From: Candidatus Omnitrophota bacterium | Lineage (GTDB): Bacteria; Omnitrophota; Gorgyraeia; JAFGHF01 | Reading direction: 5' to 3' | Assembly: GCA_024543015.1 (NCBI GenBank) | Contig: JAMXCY010000005.1 | Location: 1 to 17,074, forward strand | DNA: 17,074 nt | Part shown: piece after piece, positions 1 through 6,582 of the stretch | Numbering within the stretch: the stretch's first letter is position 1 | Layout of the letters: each line of letters begins with the position of its first letter | Made by a program: the position numbers and the translations under genes | The notes under the pieces: generated by a model | Database searches by the model: none | Told to the model about the DNA's origin: nothing | Seen by the model: only the letters and a program-made list of their open reading frames with translations

Positions 1-263
1 ATATCTACAGTTCCTTCCGGCAATTCCCGGACAATATCAAAGAATCTTTTAGCTGGTATGGTGATTCCGCCTTCTTCTATAATCTCCATGGGCAGGTTTA
101 GTGAAATTCCTACATCCAGATCTGTGACTGCCATGTGGATTTTTCCTTTTTGGGTTTCCATCAGGAGGTTGGATAGAACGGGCAGCGTAGCTTTTGTGGA
201 AATAACACTTTGGAGTGTCTGGATTGCTTTCAATAAGGGTTCTTTCGAGGTTTTGAATTTCAT
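1..263 (-). CDS. dnaN: DNA polymerase III beta sliding clamp, N-terminal part (cut by window edge)
   Basis: The first 87 codons of the beta clamp are visible; the rest lies beyond position 1. The translation starts MKFKTSKEPLLKAIQTLQSV and continues through 'TLPVLSNLLMET', 'LTDLDVGI'-like (here AVTDLDVGISLNLP) and 'GGITIPAKRFFDIVRELPEG', the standard order of domain I of DnaN. The clamp encircles DNA as a dimer and tethers the replicative polymerase. The start is ATG at 263, with a full AAGGAGG Shine-Dalgarno at 271-277, 7 nt upstream. It lies downstream of dnaA on the same strand, the classical dnaA-dnaN order, separated by the 187-bp putative origin. No anomalies in the visible part. Confidence 0.96.
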   Translation of the reverse strand, partial: MKFKTSKEPLLKAIQTLQSVISTKATLPVLSNLLMETQKGKIHMAVTDLDVGISLNLPMEIIEEGGITIPAKRFFDIVRELPEGTVD

Positions 264-450
264 TTTAAGTCCTCCTTATATAAACATAGTGATAAAGAAA
301 TAGTAGTTGTAGTAGTAATCTTTGGGAAACAGTGGATAAGGTTATTACCTTAATAAAATCACTGTATAGCGATTACAACAAGCTGTGGATAAGGTGTATA
401 TTGTATCCACAGCTTATCCACAAGAGCACTTGGCACTGAATGAGTGTGGC
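264..450. other. oriC: Putative chromosomal replication origin (oriC), dnaA-dnaN intergenic region
   Basis: This gap holds a cluster of DnaA-box-like 9-mers: TTATCCACA at 414-422 (perfect), its inverse TGTGGATAA at 384-392 (perfect), GTATCCACA at 403-411 and AGTGGATAA at 331-339 (one mismatch each). A further ATATCCACA at 464-472 lies inside the 3' end of dnaA. Bases 381-391 and 404-414 form a perfect 11-bp inverted repeat (AGCTGTGGATA) with a 12-bp spacer. Next to the 331-339 box comes a run of TAG-type triplets (301-318) and then an AT-rich stretch (278-300). This matches the architecture known from Bacillus-type origins, where unwinding occurs between dnaA and dnaN. Functional proof is absent; GC-skew inversion was not computed. 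Confidence 0.85.
301..318 (+). promoter_or_regulatory. DnaA-trio element next to a DnaA box (predicted unwinding site)
   Basis: Read 5' to 3' on the plus strand the bases are TAG TAG TTG TAG TAG TAA. Five of six triplets fit the known DnaA-trio rule, 3'-(G/A)AT-5'. A 12-nt spacer containing GGG (319-330) separates them from the DnaA box at 331-339, and an AT-rich tract follows on the other side. In the established model DnaA loads from the box onto the trios and stretches one strand, so melting should start here and extend toward dnaN. Confidence 0.75.
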
Positions 451-1827
451 TCATCCGCTTTTGATATCCACAGTTAAACGGTCAACTAAATTCCTTAATT
501 GTGTGTCTTCTTTTAAGATGCCTTGAATTTTATCGTAAGCATGTAAAACCGTGGTATGGTCTCTACCGCCAAAATATCCCCCTATTTCCGGCAAAGAAAA
601 GTCGGTTAAAGAACGAGCTAAGTACATGGCGATCTGGCGCGGGTAAACCACGGCCCGGTTTCTTCTTTTAGCTTTCATGTCTAAGATGCGCAGGTCAAAA
701 TGCGCGGCCACCTTCTTCTGGATGGAGTCGATAGAAATCTTTTTCTCCTCCAGGAACATATCTTTTAACACAGAATGGGCTAGTTCCAGGGTAACTTTTT
801 GGTTGGTCAGCGATGAATAGGCCGCCACGCGTATCAACGCCCCTTCTAATTCACGGATGTTCCGCCGGACTTTTTCGGCAATGAAAAAGACTACCTCATC
901 GGGAAAATCAATGTGGTTTTGCTCGATTTTCTTGCGCAAAATGGCAGTGCGGGTCTCTAGATCCGGGGCTTGGATGTCAGTAATTAACCCCCATTCAAAA
1001 CGGGAGATCAGCCTCTCTTCCAGCGCAGGGATATCTTTAGGCGGACGGTCGCTGGAGAGCACAATCTGTTTATGGGCGTCGTAGAGGACGTTAAAGGTGT
1101 GGAAGAATTCTTCCTGCGTTGATTCCTTGCCGGCAATAAAATGGATGTCATCGATTAAGAGGATATCGACATTGCGATATTTTTCTCTGAAATTGGCTGT
1201 TGAGCGGTGCTGGATAGCGCTGATTAATTCATTGGTAAACTTTTCGCTAGAAATATAGGTTACCTTAAGCTTAGGGGTCTTTTGTAAAACGAAGGCGCCA
1301 ATGGCCTGCATTAAATGGGTTTTACCTAGGCCTACCCCCCCATAGATAAACAGCGGATTATAAGAACGGGCCGGAGATTCGGCAACGGCCAAGGAAGCTG
1401 CATGGGCAAAGCGGTTACTGGGGCCTACTACAAAATTCTCAAAGCTGAAACGGGGGTTAAGCCCAAGCCTTTGTTGGTCTTGAGGTTCTGTTTTGCTGGA
1501 GCTGCGGGAAAACCAACGCTTAGGTTTGGGTTTTTCCCGGGGCTCCTCATTGGGCAGCTGTTGGGCTACCAATACTTTTACCGCCGCATCTTCTTTTTGC
1601 GCAGTTAATTTTAAGGCTTGTTTAATCTGGCCCAGATAATGGTCTTTGATCCAGCCCTGGAAGAATTTGTTGGGCACTTCCAGGGTTAAGGTGTTTTCGG
1701 AAAACTCCTTTACCCTGATCGGGCGAAACCAGGTTTCCCAGGTTTGCTCGCCCAGGCTGCGCTTGACTTCTTCTAAAACGCCAGACCAGATTTTAGCTGC
1801 TTCTCGCTCCATAACCTTGGGCTCCAT
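451..1827 (-). CDS. dnaA: Chromosomal replication initiator DnaA
   Basis: This is a full-length DnaA (458 aa). Domain I covers about residues 8-85 and contains 'QTWETWFRPI'. A short basic linker (about 90-125) follows. The AAA+ domain has Walker A GGVGLGKT at 163-170, Walker B ILLIDD at 222-227 and an arginine-finger region ERLISRFEWG around 271-280. Domain IV ends in the helix-turn-helix GGRDHTTVLHAYDKI (420-434), which reads DnaA boxes. DnaA-ATP melts oriC and recruits the helicase loader. The start at 1827 has no clear Shine-Dalgarno. A second in-frame ATG at 1812 has GGAG nine bases upstream, so the true protein may be 453 aa. DnaA boxes in the leader (1831-1879) suggest autorepression. 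Confidence 0.97.
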   Translation of the reverse strand: MEPKVMEREAAKIWSGVLEEVKRSLGEQTWETWFRPIRVKEFSENTLTLEVPNKFFQGWIKDHYLGQIKQALKLTAQKEDAAVKVLVAQQLPNEEPREKPKPKRWFSRSSSKTEPQDQQRLGLNPRFSFENFVVGPSNRFAHAASLAVAESPARSYNPLFIYGGVGLGKTHLMQAIGAFVLQKTPKLKVTYISSEKFTNELISAIQHRSTANFREKYRNVDILLIDDIHFIAGKESTQEEFFHTFNVLYDAHKQIVLSSDRPPKDIPALEERLISRFEWGLITDIQAPDLETRTAILRKKIEQNHIDFPDEVVFFIAEKVRRNIRELEGALIRVAAYSSLTNQKVTLELAHSVLKDMFLEEKKISIDSIQKKVAAHFDLRILDMKAKRRNRAVVYPRQIAMYLARSLTDFSLPEIGGYFGGRDHTTVLHAYDKIQGILKEDTQLRNLVDRLTVDIKSG

Positions 1828-1830
1828 TTG

Positions 1831-1879
1831 TTATTCACACCTTATCCACAGGATGATTCAGCAGTACTTGTGTGAAAAA
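1831..1879 (-). promoter_or_regulatory. DnaA boxes in the dnaA leader
   Basis: TTATTCACA (1831-1839) and TTATCCACA (1842-1850) stand in tandem immediately before the dnaA start, and TGTGAAAAA (1871-1879, the reverse of TTTTTCACA) lies further upstream. All fit the consensus TTWTNCACA. They sit downstream of the predicted dnaA transcription start, where bound DnaA could repress its own gene. They could also be the second half of a bipartite origin. Confidence 0.75.
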
Positions 1880-1905
1880 TGCCCGTTTCCCGGGAATGAT
1901 GCGCT

Positions 1906-1934
1906 ATTATATCAAAGCAAAAAAACTTTTGCAA
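1906..1934 (-). promoter_or_regulatory. Sigma-70-type promoter of dnaA
   Basis: On the minus strand a -35 TTGCAA (1934-1929) is followed after exactly 17 bp by a perfect -10 TATAAT (1911-1906). The expected transcription start is near 1899, giving a leader of about 70 nt that contains three DnaA-box-like sites. Confidence 0.8.
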
Positions 1935-1976
1935 GCAAATTTTTAAAAAAGAAAAATCTGCTTCGATAGATTTCGC

Positions 1977-2004
1977 TTGACTTCAAGAAATTTTATGTTA
2001 TAAT
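1977..2004 (+). promoter_or_regulatory. Sigma-70-type promoter of rpmH
   Basis: -35 TTGACT (1977-1982) and a perfect -10 TATAAT (1999-2004) are spaced by 16 bp. The predicted start near 2011 is only about 5 nt before the rpmH ATG at 2016, so the transcript would be nearly leaderless. It is divergent from, and about 45 bp away from, the dnaA promoter. Confidence 0.85.
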
Positions 2005-2015
2005 TTCCTCCTATT

Positions 2016-2153
2016 ATGAAAAAGACACTCAAGCCAAAATCCAATCTTAAAAGAAAAAGAAAGCACGGCTTTCGCCACCGGATGTCTACAGCTTCCGGTA
2101 GGGCATTGATTGCGCGCCGACGCCGCAAAGGTAAAAAGAAGCTTAGCACATGA
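2016..2153 (+). CDS. rpmH: 50S ribosomal protein L34
   Basis: This 45-residue, very basic protein runs MKKTLKPKSNLKRKRKHGFR then HRMSTASGRALIARRRRKGK and ends KKLST. That is the full canonical L34 pattern (KRKRKHGFRxRM, GRxxLxxRRxKGRxxL). L34 is a late-assembling component of the large subunit. The start is fixed by homology. There is no Shine-Dalgarno in front; the bases TTTCCTCC before it resemble the anti-Shine-Dalgarno rather than a ribosome binding site. The promoter places transcription start about 5 nt upstream. It overlaps rnpA by 4 nt (ATGA), the usual rpmH-rnpA coupling. Confidence 0.97.
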   Translation: MKKTLKPKSNLKRKRKHGFRHRMSTASGRALIARRRRKGKKKLST

Positions 2154-2524
2154 GCCCTAAGCAGGCAGTTAACAAGCAAGAAAAACTTAAGGACAGCCGT
2201 GAATTTAAAGAAATTTATGCGCGGGGCCATAGGTTAAGCGGGCCCCATTTAACTATTCACCACAAACCAAACCACCTGCAAATTAACCGGCTGGGTTTGT
2301 CAACGAGCAAAAAGCAATTCAAGTTAAGCGTCCAGCGGCACTATATCCAACGCTGTCTGCGCGAGGCATACCGCCTGAACAAAGACCGTTTTTTACCCGG
2401 ACACGATATAGTCATCAGCGCACGAAGATGGGAAAAAGGCAAATTACACTTTAGAGAGATAAAAGATGAGCTTCTTTTTCTGGCTCAAAAGGCCAAACTG
2501 CTCAAAGCGGAGTATGGACAATGA
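2150..2524 (+). CDS. rnpA: Ribonuclease P protein component, diverged
   Basis: This 124-residue basic protein is identified by position (rpmH-rnpA-yidD-yidC) and by family features: an early 'SREFKEIYARGHRLSG' block, 'NRLGLSTSKK' and a C-terminal 'LREAYRLNKDRFLPGHDIVISAR' block. RnpA helps the RNase P RNA bind pre-tRNA leaders and remove them. The highly conserved basic helix normally reads VVRNRxKRxxRE; here residues 61-72 read VQRHYIQRCLRE. The RNR triad is therefore RHY and the following K is Q, although R63, R68 and the LRE end remain. The 'VGNAV' run before it is also absent. The reading frame is intact, so it is probably functional but diverged. It overlaps rpmH by 4 nt and yidD by 4 nt. 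Confidence 0.9.
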   Translation: MSPKQAVNKQEKLKDSREFKEIYARGHRLSGPHLTIHHKPNHLQINRLGLSTSKKQFKLSVQRHYIQRCLREAYRLNKDRFLPGHDIVISARRWEKGKLHFREIKDELLFLAQKAKLLKAEYGQ

Positions 2525-2763
2525 AATTTTTACACGCCCTTGATCAGACCTGCGCAAAAAGCGCACTCTTCGCAGTTAATTTTTATCGTAACTATATATC
2601 TTGCTTGATGTTACCACGATGCCGTTTCTATCCTAGTTGTTCTGCTTATACCAGCGAAGCGATTAAGAAAAAAGGGTTGGGGCGTGGCCTAGTCTTATCT
2701 TTAAGACGCCTGTTGCGTTGCCATCCATTTAACCGAAACAATTTTTACGATCCTGTTCGATAG
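2521..2763 (+). CDS. yidD: Membrane protein insertion efficiency factor YidD
   Basis: This 80-residue protein carries the YidD signature: an N-terminal amphipathic/hydrophobic start (residues 1-30) ending FYRNYIS, the CRFYPSCSAYTSEAI motif with paired cysteines (34-48), GLGRGLVLSLRRLLRCHPF (52-70) and DPV at the end. The family is a small inner-face membrane-associated factor that assists YidC-dependent insertion. The gene overlaps rnpA by 4 nt (ATGA) and lies just before yidC. The usual C-terminal GGxDPVP is reduced to NFYDPVR. Confidence 0.95.
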   Translation: MKFLHALDQTCAKSALFAVNFYRNYISCLMLPRCRFYPSCSAYTSEAIKKKGLGRGLVLSLRRLLRCHPFNRNNFYDPVR

Positions 2764-2775
2764 GAGATGAAGTTT

Positions 2776-4587
2776 ATGAGTAAAAAGGCAGCACTAGCTT
2801 TTTTTCTATCTCTTTTAGTAATTATTAGTTACAACTACTATACCAGCAAAAAATACCCTCCCCTACCTCAAGAGGTTCTCCCACAGCAGCAACAAGAGCG
2901 TGTCTCTTTTCCTGTTGCCTCGCAGGAGCCGCTGTTTGAAGAAACAAGCAGCCTCTCTTCTTTTCCTTTAGCCAAGGGGGCTAAAGATATTGTGGTGGAA
3001 ACAGATTTGCTGCGCTTGGTAATCACCACAAGCGGTGCCAGGATTAAGAGCTGTCAGCTTAAAGGCTACCCTGAGGAAAGAATAACCCCCAAGGCCGTTC
3101 AAGCACAGATGAGGCAAATCCAACAGGGCTTATTCCAGGCTACAGGAAAAAGAGCAGAGTCTCTTGGGCACGAACAGAAAAAGCTGGAGCTTTTGCTCCA
3201 GAAGATTGAACAAAGGCCGGAGATGGCTGAGTTAGTTTCCTTAGCAGCCAGCGCTGGCACTGACTTTGCTCCGACTATTGTATTTGGGGGTGACAAAAAT
3301 GTACACCCGGATTTGAACACGGCTTTATATCAATGTAACCAGTATGGTTTGAAATTAAGCGCAGGACAGCCACAGGGACAAGTTACATTTTTGTACACCG
3401 ATGACCAAGGACGCAAGCTCAAGAAGGTCTTCTCGTTCTCTAACTATAACTATGCCATAGGGTTAAACATTGACTTTCAGGGCTGGAGCGAAGTCGATAC
3501 TTCATTAACCGAGCATTTTCTGTTGTATTATGGGCCGGATGTGGGCCTGCCCCAGGCTGAGCGCGGAAGAAGGACTTTTGGCTATCAGGGACCGGTGACT
3601 TATTTTCTCAATGCCCAAAAGGGTTGGGTAAAAAGGGAAAAATACACTCGCGAGGAGAGTGACATTTTTGTACATCGCCAACATCCTGGTAAAATTGGTT
3701 GGGTAGGCTTAGAAAATAAGTATTTTTTGGCTGCACTTATCCCCTATGAGCCTGCAGAGGCAGTAGTGGTCGAAAAAAATAGATACGGTGAACACAAAAT
3801 AGCCCTAAAAGTACCATGGAAAGGTTCAAGGAGCTACGATTTCCGTCTTTATTTAGGACCAAAAAAGGTAGAGCGACTAAAGGAGATTGGCGTAACTCTT
3901 GATAAGGCAATAGATTATGGATTTTTCGGGGCGATTGCCCGCTTGATTTACAAGATTTTGCTTTTCTTCTCCCGTTGGACAAACAACTTTGGTTGGGCGA
4001 TTGTGCTGTTATGTTTAGTGGTCAAGATAGTCTTTTACCCCTTAACCCACCGTAGTTTCGAGTCTATGCAGAAGATGCAGCAGGATATGAAGACCATCCA
4101 GCCAGAAATGAATGCAGTGCGGGAAAAGTTCAAAGATAACCCGCAGAAGCTCAATAAAGAGATTATGGCCCTTTACCGCAGAAGAGGCGTAAATCCTATG
4201 GCCAGCTGCCAGAGTGGTTGTTTACCTTTATTGCTGCAGATGCCGGTGTTCTTTGCTCTTTATGCGGTGCTCTACAACTCTATTGAACTGCGAGCTACCC
4301 CCTTTCTGTGGCTACAAGACCTTTCAGCTAAGGACCCTTATTATATCCTGCCTGTTTTGATGGGGATCAGCATGTTTGTGCAACAGAAGCTTACTGGTAT
4401 GGGTGCGGCCGGTGGCGGGGCTCAGCAAGAACAGGCTAAGATGATGGCCATTATGATGCCTTTATTATTAACCTGGATTTTTGCTAGCTTACCTTCCGGC
4501 GTAGTGCTCTATTGGTTTGTCTTTAACCTGGCTACCTCCTTACAACAAGTTTTGATTCGGAAGAAGCAGCTAGCAACCGGGAGTTGA
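2776..4587 (+). CDS. yidC: Membrane protein insertase YidC, long form
   Basis: This is a 603-aa long-form YidC/Oxa1 insertase, which inserts and folds inner-membrane proteins with or without SecYEG. It has an N-terminal membrane anchor (about 4-23), a large periplasmic domain (about 50-370) and the conserved C-terminal insertase core with five hydrophobic helices ('NNFGWAIVLLCLVVKIVFYP', 'GCLPLLLQMPVFFALYAVLY', 'YYILPVLMGISMFVQQ', 'MMAIMMPLLLTWIFASLPSG'). I chose the ATG at 2776 because AGGAG (2762-2766) lies 9 nt before it; the in-frame ATG at 2767 abuts the same site. Residues about 102-165 form a charged, probably coiled-coil insertion not usual in the domain. The groove arginine of the family is Lys417 here. 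Confidence 0.95.
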   Translation: MSKKAALAFFLSLLVIISYNYYTSKKYPPLPQEVLPQQQQERVSFPVASQEPLFEETSSLSSFPLAKGAKDIVVETDLLRLVITTSGARIKSCQLKGYPEERITPKAVQAQMRQIQQGLFQATGKRAESLGHEQKKLELLLQKIEQRPEMAELVSLAASAGTDFAPTIVFGGDKNVHPDLNTALYQCNQYGLKLSAGQPQGQVTFLYTDDQGRKLKKVFSFSNYNYAIGLNIDFQGWSEVDTSLTEHFLLYYGPDVGLPQAERGRRTFGYQGPVTYFLNAQKGWVKREKYTREESDIFVHRQHPGKIGWVGLENKYFLAALIPYEPAEAVVVEKNRYGEHKIALKVPWKGSRSYDFRLYLGPKKVERLKEIGVTLDKAIDYGFFGAIARLIYKILLFFSRWTNNFGWAIVLLCLVVKIVFYPLTHRSFESMQKMQQDMKTIQPEMNAVREKFKDNPQKLNKEIMALYRRRGVNPMASCQSGCLPLLLQMPVFFALYAVLYNSIELRATPFLWLQDLSAKDPYYILPVLMGISMFVQQKLTGMGAAGGGAQQEQAKMMAIMMPLLLTWIFASLPSGVVLYWFVFNLATSLQQVLIRKKQLATGS

Positions 4588-4594
4588 AGCAGAA

Positions 4595-4771
4595 ATGAAG
4601 ACCATAGAAATAGAAGGTCGGACTTCTCGGGAGGCAATCAAAGTGGCCTTGAAGCAACTAGGCGTTGCCCGCCACCAGGTCAAAATAGAAATCCTTGCCG
4701 AAGAAGATAAAGGCCTCTTTGGAATGAAAGGGGCAAAACCAGCCCGCGTAAGAGTTACCTTGAAGACATGA
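4595..4771 (+). CDS. Stand-alone Jag N-terminal domain protein
   Basis: This 58-residue protein starts MKTIEIEGRTSREAIKVALK and ends with the 'KGLFGMKGAKPARVRVTL' block. The whole length matches the Jag_N domain found at the N-terminus of Jag/KhpB/EloR. In that family it is followed by KH and R3H RNA-binding domains; here a TGA stops the protein and a strong promoter begins at once, leaving no room for them. Full Jag is normally encoded right after yidC, as here, so this is a reduced Jag. It begins 7 nt after yidC, with GGGAG about 11 nt before the ATG. Its function without RNA-binding domains is unknown. Confidence 0.85.
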   Translation: MKTIEIEGRTSREAIKVALKQLGVARHQVKIEILAEEDKGLFGMKGAKPARVRVTLKT

Positions 4772-4779
4772 GATTTTGC

Positions 4780-4808
4780 TTGACAAAACCGGTTGAATTT
4801 TATACAAT
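4780..4808 (+). promoter_or_regulatory. Sigma-70-type promoter of parAB
   Basis: A perfect -35 TTGACA (4780-4785) is followed after 17 bp by TACAAT (4803-4808). The expected start near 4815 makes a leader of about 90 nt whose second half is the parS-like array. It sits directly after the stop of the Jag_N gene. Confidence 0.85.
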
Positions 4809-4835
4809 AAACTTAAAATAAGCACATCTTCCCTA

Positions 4836-4896
4836 CTTTCCACGTGGAAACATTTCACGTGGAAACATTTCACGTGGAAACATTTCACGTGGAAAC
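4836..4896 (+). repeat. parS: Four tandem parS-like ParB-binding sites, 15-bp period
   Basis: The palindromic core CACGTG occurs at 4841-4846, 4856-4861, 4871-4876 and 4886-4891, exactly 15 bp apart, as repeats of CACGTGGAAACATTT. The TTTCACGTGGAA core agrees with known chromosomal parS (TGTTNCACGTGAAACA), with one extra G in the right arm. The first copy is a perfect palindrome, TTTCCACGTGGAAA. The array fills the parA leader and ends 10-15 nt before the parA ATG. ParB presumably loads here, which would both seed the partition complex at the origin and let ParB affect parAB expression. I noticed no other CACGTG in the window. Confidence 0.88.
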
Positions 4897-4905
4897 TTTT
4901 TCCCC

Positions 4906-5778
4906 ATGGGCAAAACTATTGCTATTTGTAGTCAAAAAGGGGGAACTGGCAAAACCACTTCTGCTATAAATATTTGCGCCTATTTGGCTTTGGCCAAAAA
5001 GAAGATTTTGCTAGTGGATATTGACCCCCAGGGTAACGCTACCAGCGGCCTCGGTATAGACAAAAGTGTTGTTAAGCAGAGTATCTATAACATCCTTTTG
5101 GAGCAAACCGGGGTTGTTGAAATTATTATGCCTACTGCCCTGCCTAACCTCCTGTTAGTCCCCTCCAATCTTGACCTTACTGGTGCTGAAGTTGAGCTTG
5201 TAGGTACCATGGGCCGGGAATCCCGCTTAAAAAAGGCCTTAGCAATAGTCAAAGACCAGTACGATTTCATCTTTATTGATTGTCCGCCTTCCTTAGGACT
5301 ACTTACCATTAATGCGCTTACTGCCTGTGATTCCGTAATCATCCCTATCCAGTGTGAATACTTTGCCTTAGAAGGGTTAAGCCAGCTGGCGCGGACAATG
5401 GATTTAATAAAAGATAATTTAAACCCCGAGATAGAGATCGAAGGTGTGCTCTTAACCATGGCGGATTATCGCACTAATCTGACTAACGAAGTAATCAATG
5501 AAGCCAGAACCTATTTCAAAGACAAGGTTTACGAAACAGTAATTCCTCGTAATATTCGTTTAAGCGAGGCGCCTGGCTTTGGAAAACCCATTGTTTTATA
5601 CGACCGCGCCTCAATTGGTGCGCAGAAGTACCTGCAGCTTTGCCAAGAGATACTGGGAACAGAAATCGTTGAAGATATTAACAATGCATTACCATTAACA
5701 GGACTAAAGGAGGAATCCGATGCAGAAAAAGGTACTAGGTCGGGGCTTGAGCGCCTTGATGCCGGAAAAATCAACTGA
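4906..5778 (+). CDS. parA: Chromosome-partitioning ATPase ParA (Soj)
   Basis: This 290-aa ParA carries the deviant Walker A KGGTGKT (11-17), the A' motif DIDPQGNAT (38-46), Walker B 'FIFIDCPPSLGLL' and the 'RNIRLSEAPGFGKP' block near the C-terminus. ParA-ATP dimers coat the nucleoid and are released by ParB, moving origins apart. The ATG at 4906 is fixed by homology, yet no Shine-Dalgarno precedes it; the bases upstream belong to the parS-like array. The protein is about 35 residues longer than the usual ~253-aa Soj: the core ends around 'YLQLCQEILG' and an extra tail (ending LERLDAGKIN) runs 59 nt into parB in another frame. Confidence 0.96.
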   Translation: MGKTIAICSQKGGTGKTTSAINICAYLALAKKKILLVDIDPQGNATSGLGIDKSVVKQSIYNILLEQTGVVEIIMPTALPNLLLVPSNLDLTGAEVELVGTMGRESRLKKALAIVKDQYDFIFIDCPPSLGLLTINALTACDSVIIPIQCEYFALEGLSQLARTMDLIKDNLNPEIEIEGVLLTMADYRTNLTNEVINEARTYFKDKVYETVIPRNIRLSEAPGFGKPIVLYDRASIGAQKYLQLCQEILGTEIVEDINNALPLTGLKEESDAEKGTRSGLERLDAGKIN

Positions 5779-6562
5779 GTCAGGAGCAAAGCTAGTAACC
5801 TTAAAGATTAGCGAAATTAGCGCAAGCCGGTTTCAACCGCGTAAAAAGACCAATCCTGAGAAAATGGAAGAGCTGATTGCCTCCATTAAAGAAAAAGGGG
5901 TTATTCAACCTGTCTTGGTGCGGCCTAAAGACGGTGGTTATGAATTAATTGCTGGCGAAAGAAGATTAAGTGCAGCAAAAAAGCTGGGCTTTAGGCAACT
6001 TCCTGTAATTATTAAAGATGTGGAAGATGCCGAGGCCTTACAATTAGCTTTGATTGAGAACATCCAAAGGGAAGAACTCAACCCACTGGAAGAAGCCCAG
6101 GCCTACCAGCAACTAATCAGTGAATTTGGTTATAGCCAGGAAAAAATTGCCCGCGTAGTTGGTAAAAACGCTAGCTCTGTTTCTAACACATTGCGGCTAT
6201 TAAAGTTACCAGTAACAATTCAAGATGCCTTGCGCCAAGGATTGATCTCCATGGGCCATGCCCGTACCATTTTAGCTATTAAAGGTTTGGTTGAGCAAGA
6301 GCGGATTTTCAAACGGACAGTTGCTAAGCGCTTGTCAGTGCGAGAGTTAGAGAATATTATCACTCGCCGGCTAGGCGGTTTTAAACGAAAAAAAGCAGTA
6401 TCCCGCGATCCACACCTGGTGGCTTTGGAAGAGCAAATCCAGCGGATTTTAGGTACGAAAGTACGCATTATTACTCGGCGCAAAAGGGGAAAGATTGTCA
6501 TTGAGTATTATTCAAATAGCGACTTGGAAAGAATACTAAAACTTTTAAAAAGTACTAAGTAA
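5720..6562 (+). CDS. parB: Chromosome-partitioning protein ParB (Spo0J), CTPase clamp
   Basis: This 280-aa ParB starts MQKKVLGRGLSALMPEK, has the ParA-stimulating basic N-terminus, then the CTP-binding ParB domain with 'GGYELIAGERR' and 'ALIENIQREELNPLEEAQAY'. The DNA-binding helix-turn-helix 'YSQEKIARVVGKNASSVSNT' follows, and a basic C-terminal dimerisation domain ends the protein. The family GERRxR motif reads GERRLS, so the third arginine is missing. The ATG at 5720 follows an excellent AAAGGAGG (5706-5713). parB overlaps the end of parA by 59 nt. Binding targets are presumably the CACGTG array upstream of parA. Confidence 0.96.
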   Translation: MQKKVLGRGLSALMPEKSTESGAKLVTLKISEISASRFQPRKKTNPEKMEELIASIKEKGVIQPVLVRPKDGGYELIAGERRLSAAKKLGFRQLPVIIKDVEDAEALQLALIENIQREELNPLEEAQAYQQLISEFGYSQEKIARVVGKNASSVSNTLRLLKLPVTIQDALRQGLISMGHARTILAIKGLVEQERIFKRTVAKRLSVRELENIITRRLGGFKRKKAVSRDPHLVALEEQIQRILGTKVRIITRRKRGKIVIEYYSNSDLERILKLLKSTK

Positions 6563-6582
6563 AAATATTTAGTAAACTTTTT

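Noticed and set aside
1943..2230. Minus-strand 95-aa ORF across rpmH
   Set aside because: It is antisense to rpmH and rnpA, which are clearly coding, and has no supporting signals.
2767..2775. yidC start at the ATG at 2767
   Set aside because: AGGAG directly abuts this ATG; the ATG at 2776 has proper 9-nt spacing.
4658..4888. Minus-strand ORF with an MKCFHVKCFHVKCFHV repeat
   Set aside because: It is simply the reverse translation of the parS-like array running into the Jag_N gene; no promoter or ribosome binding site.
4836..4896. Short CRISPR-like array
   Set aside because: The 15-bp units are contiguous with no spacers and contain a CACGTG palindrome next to parAB, so they are ParB sites.
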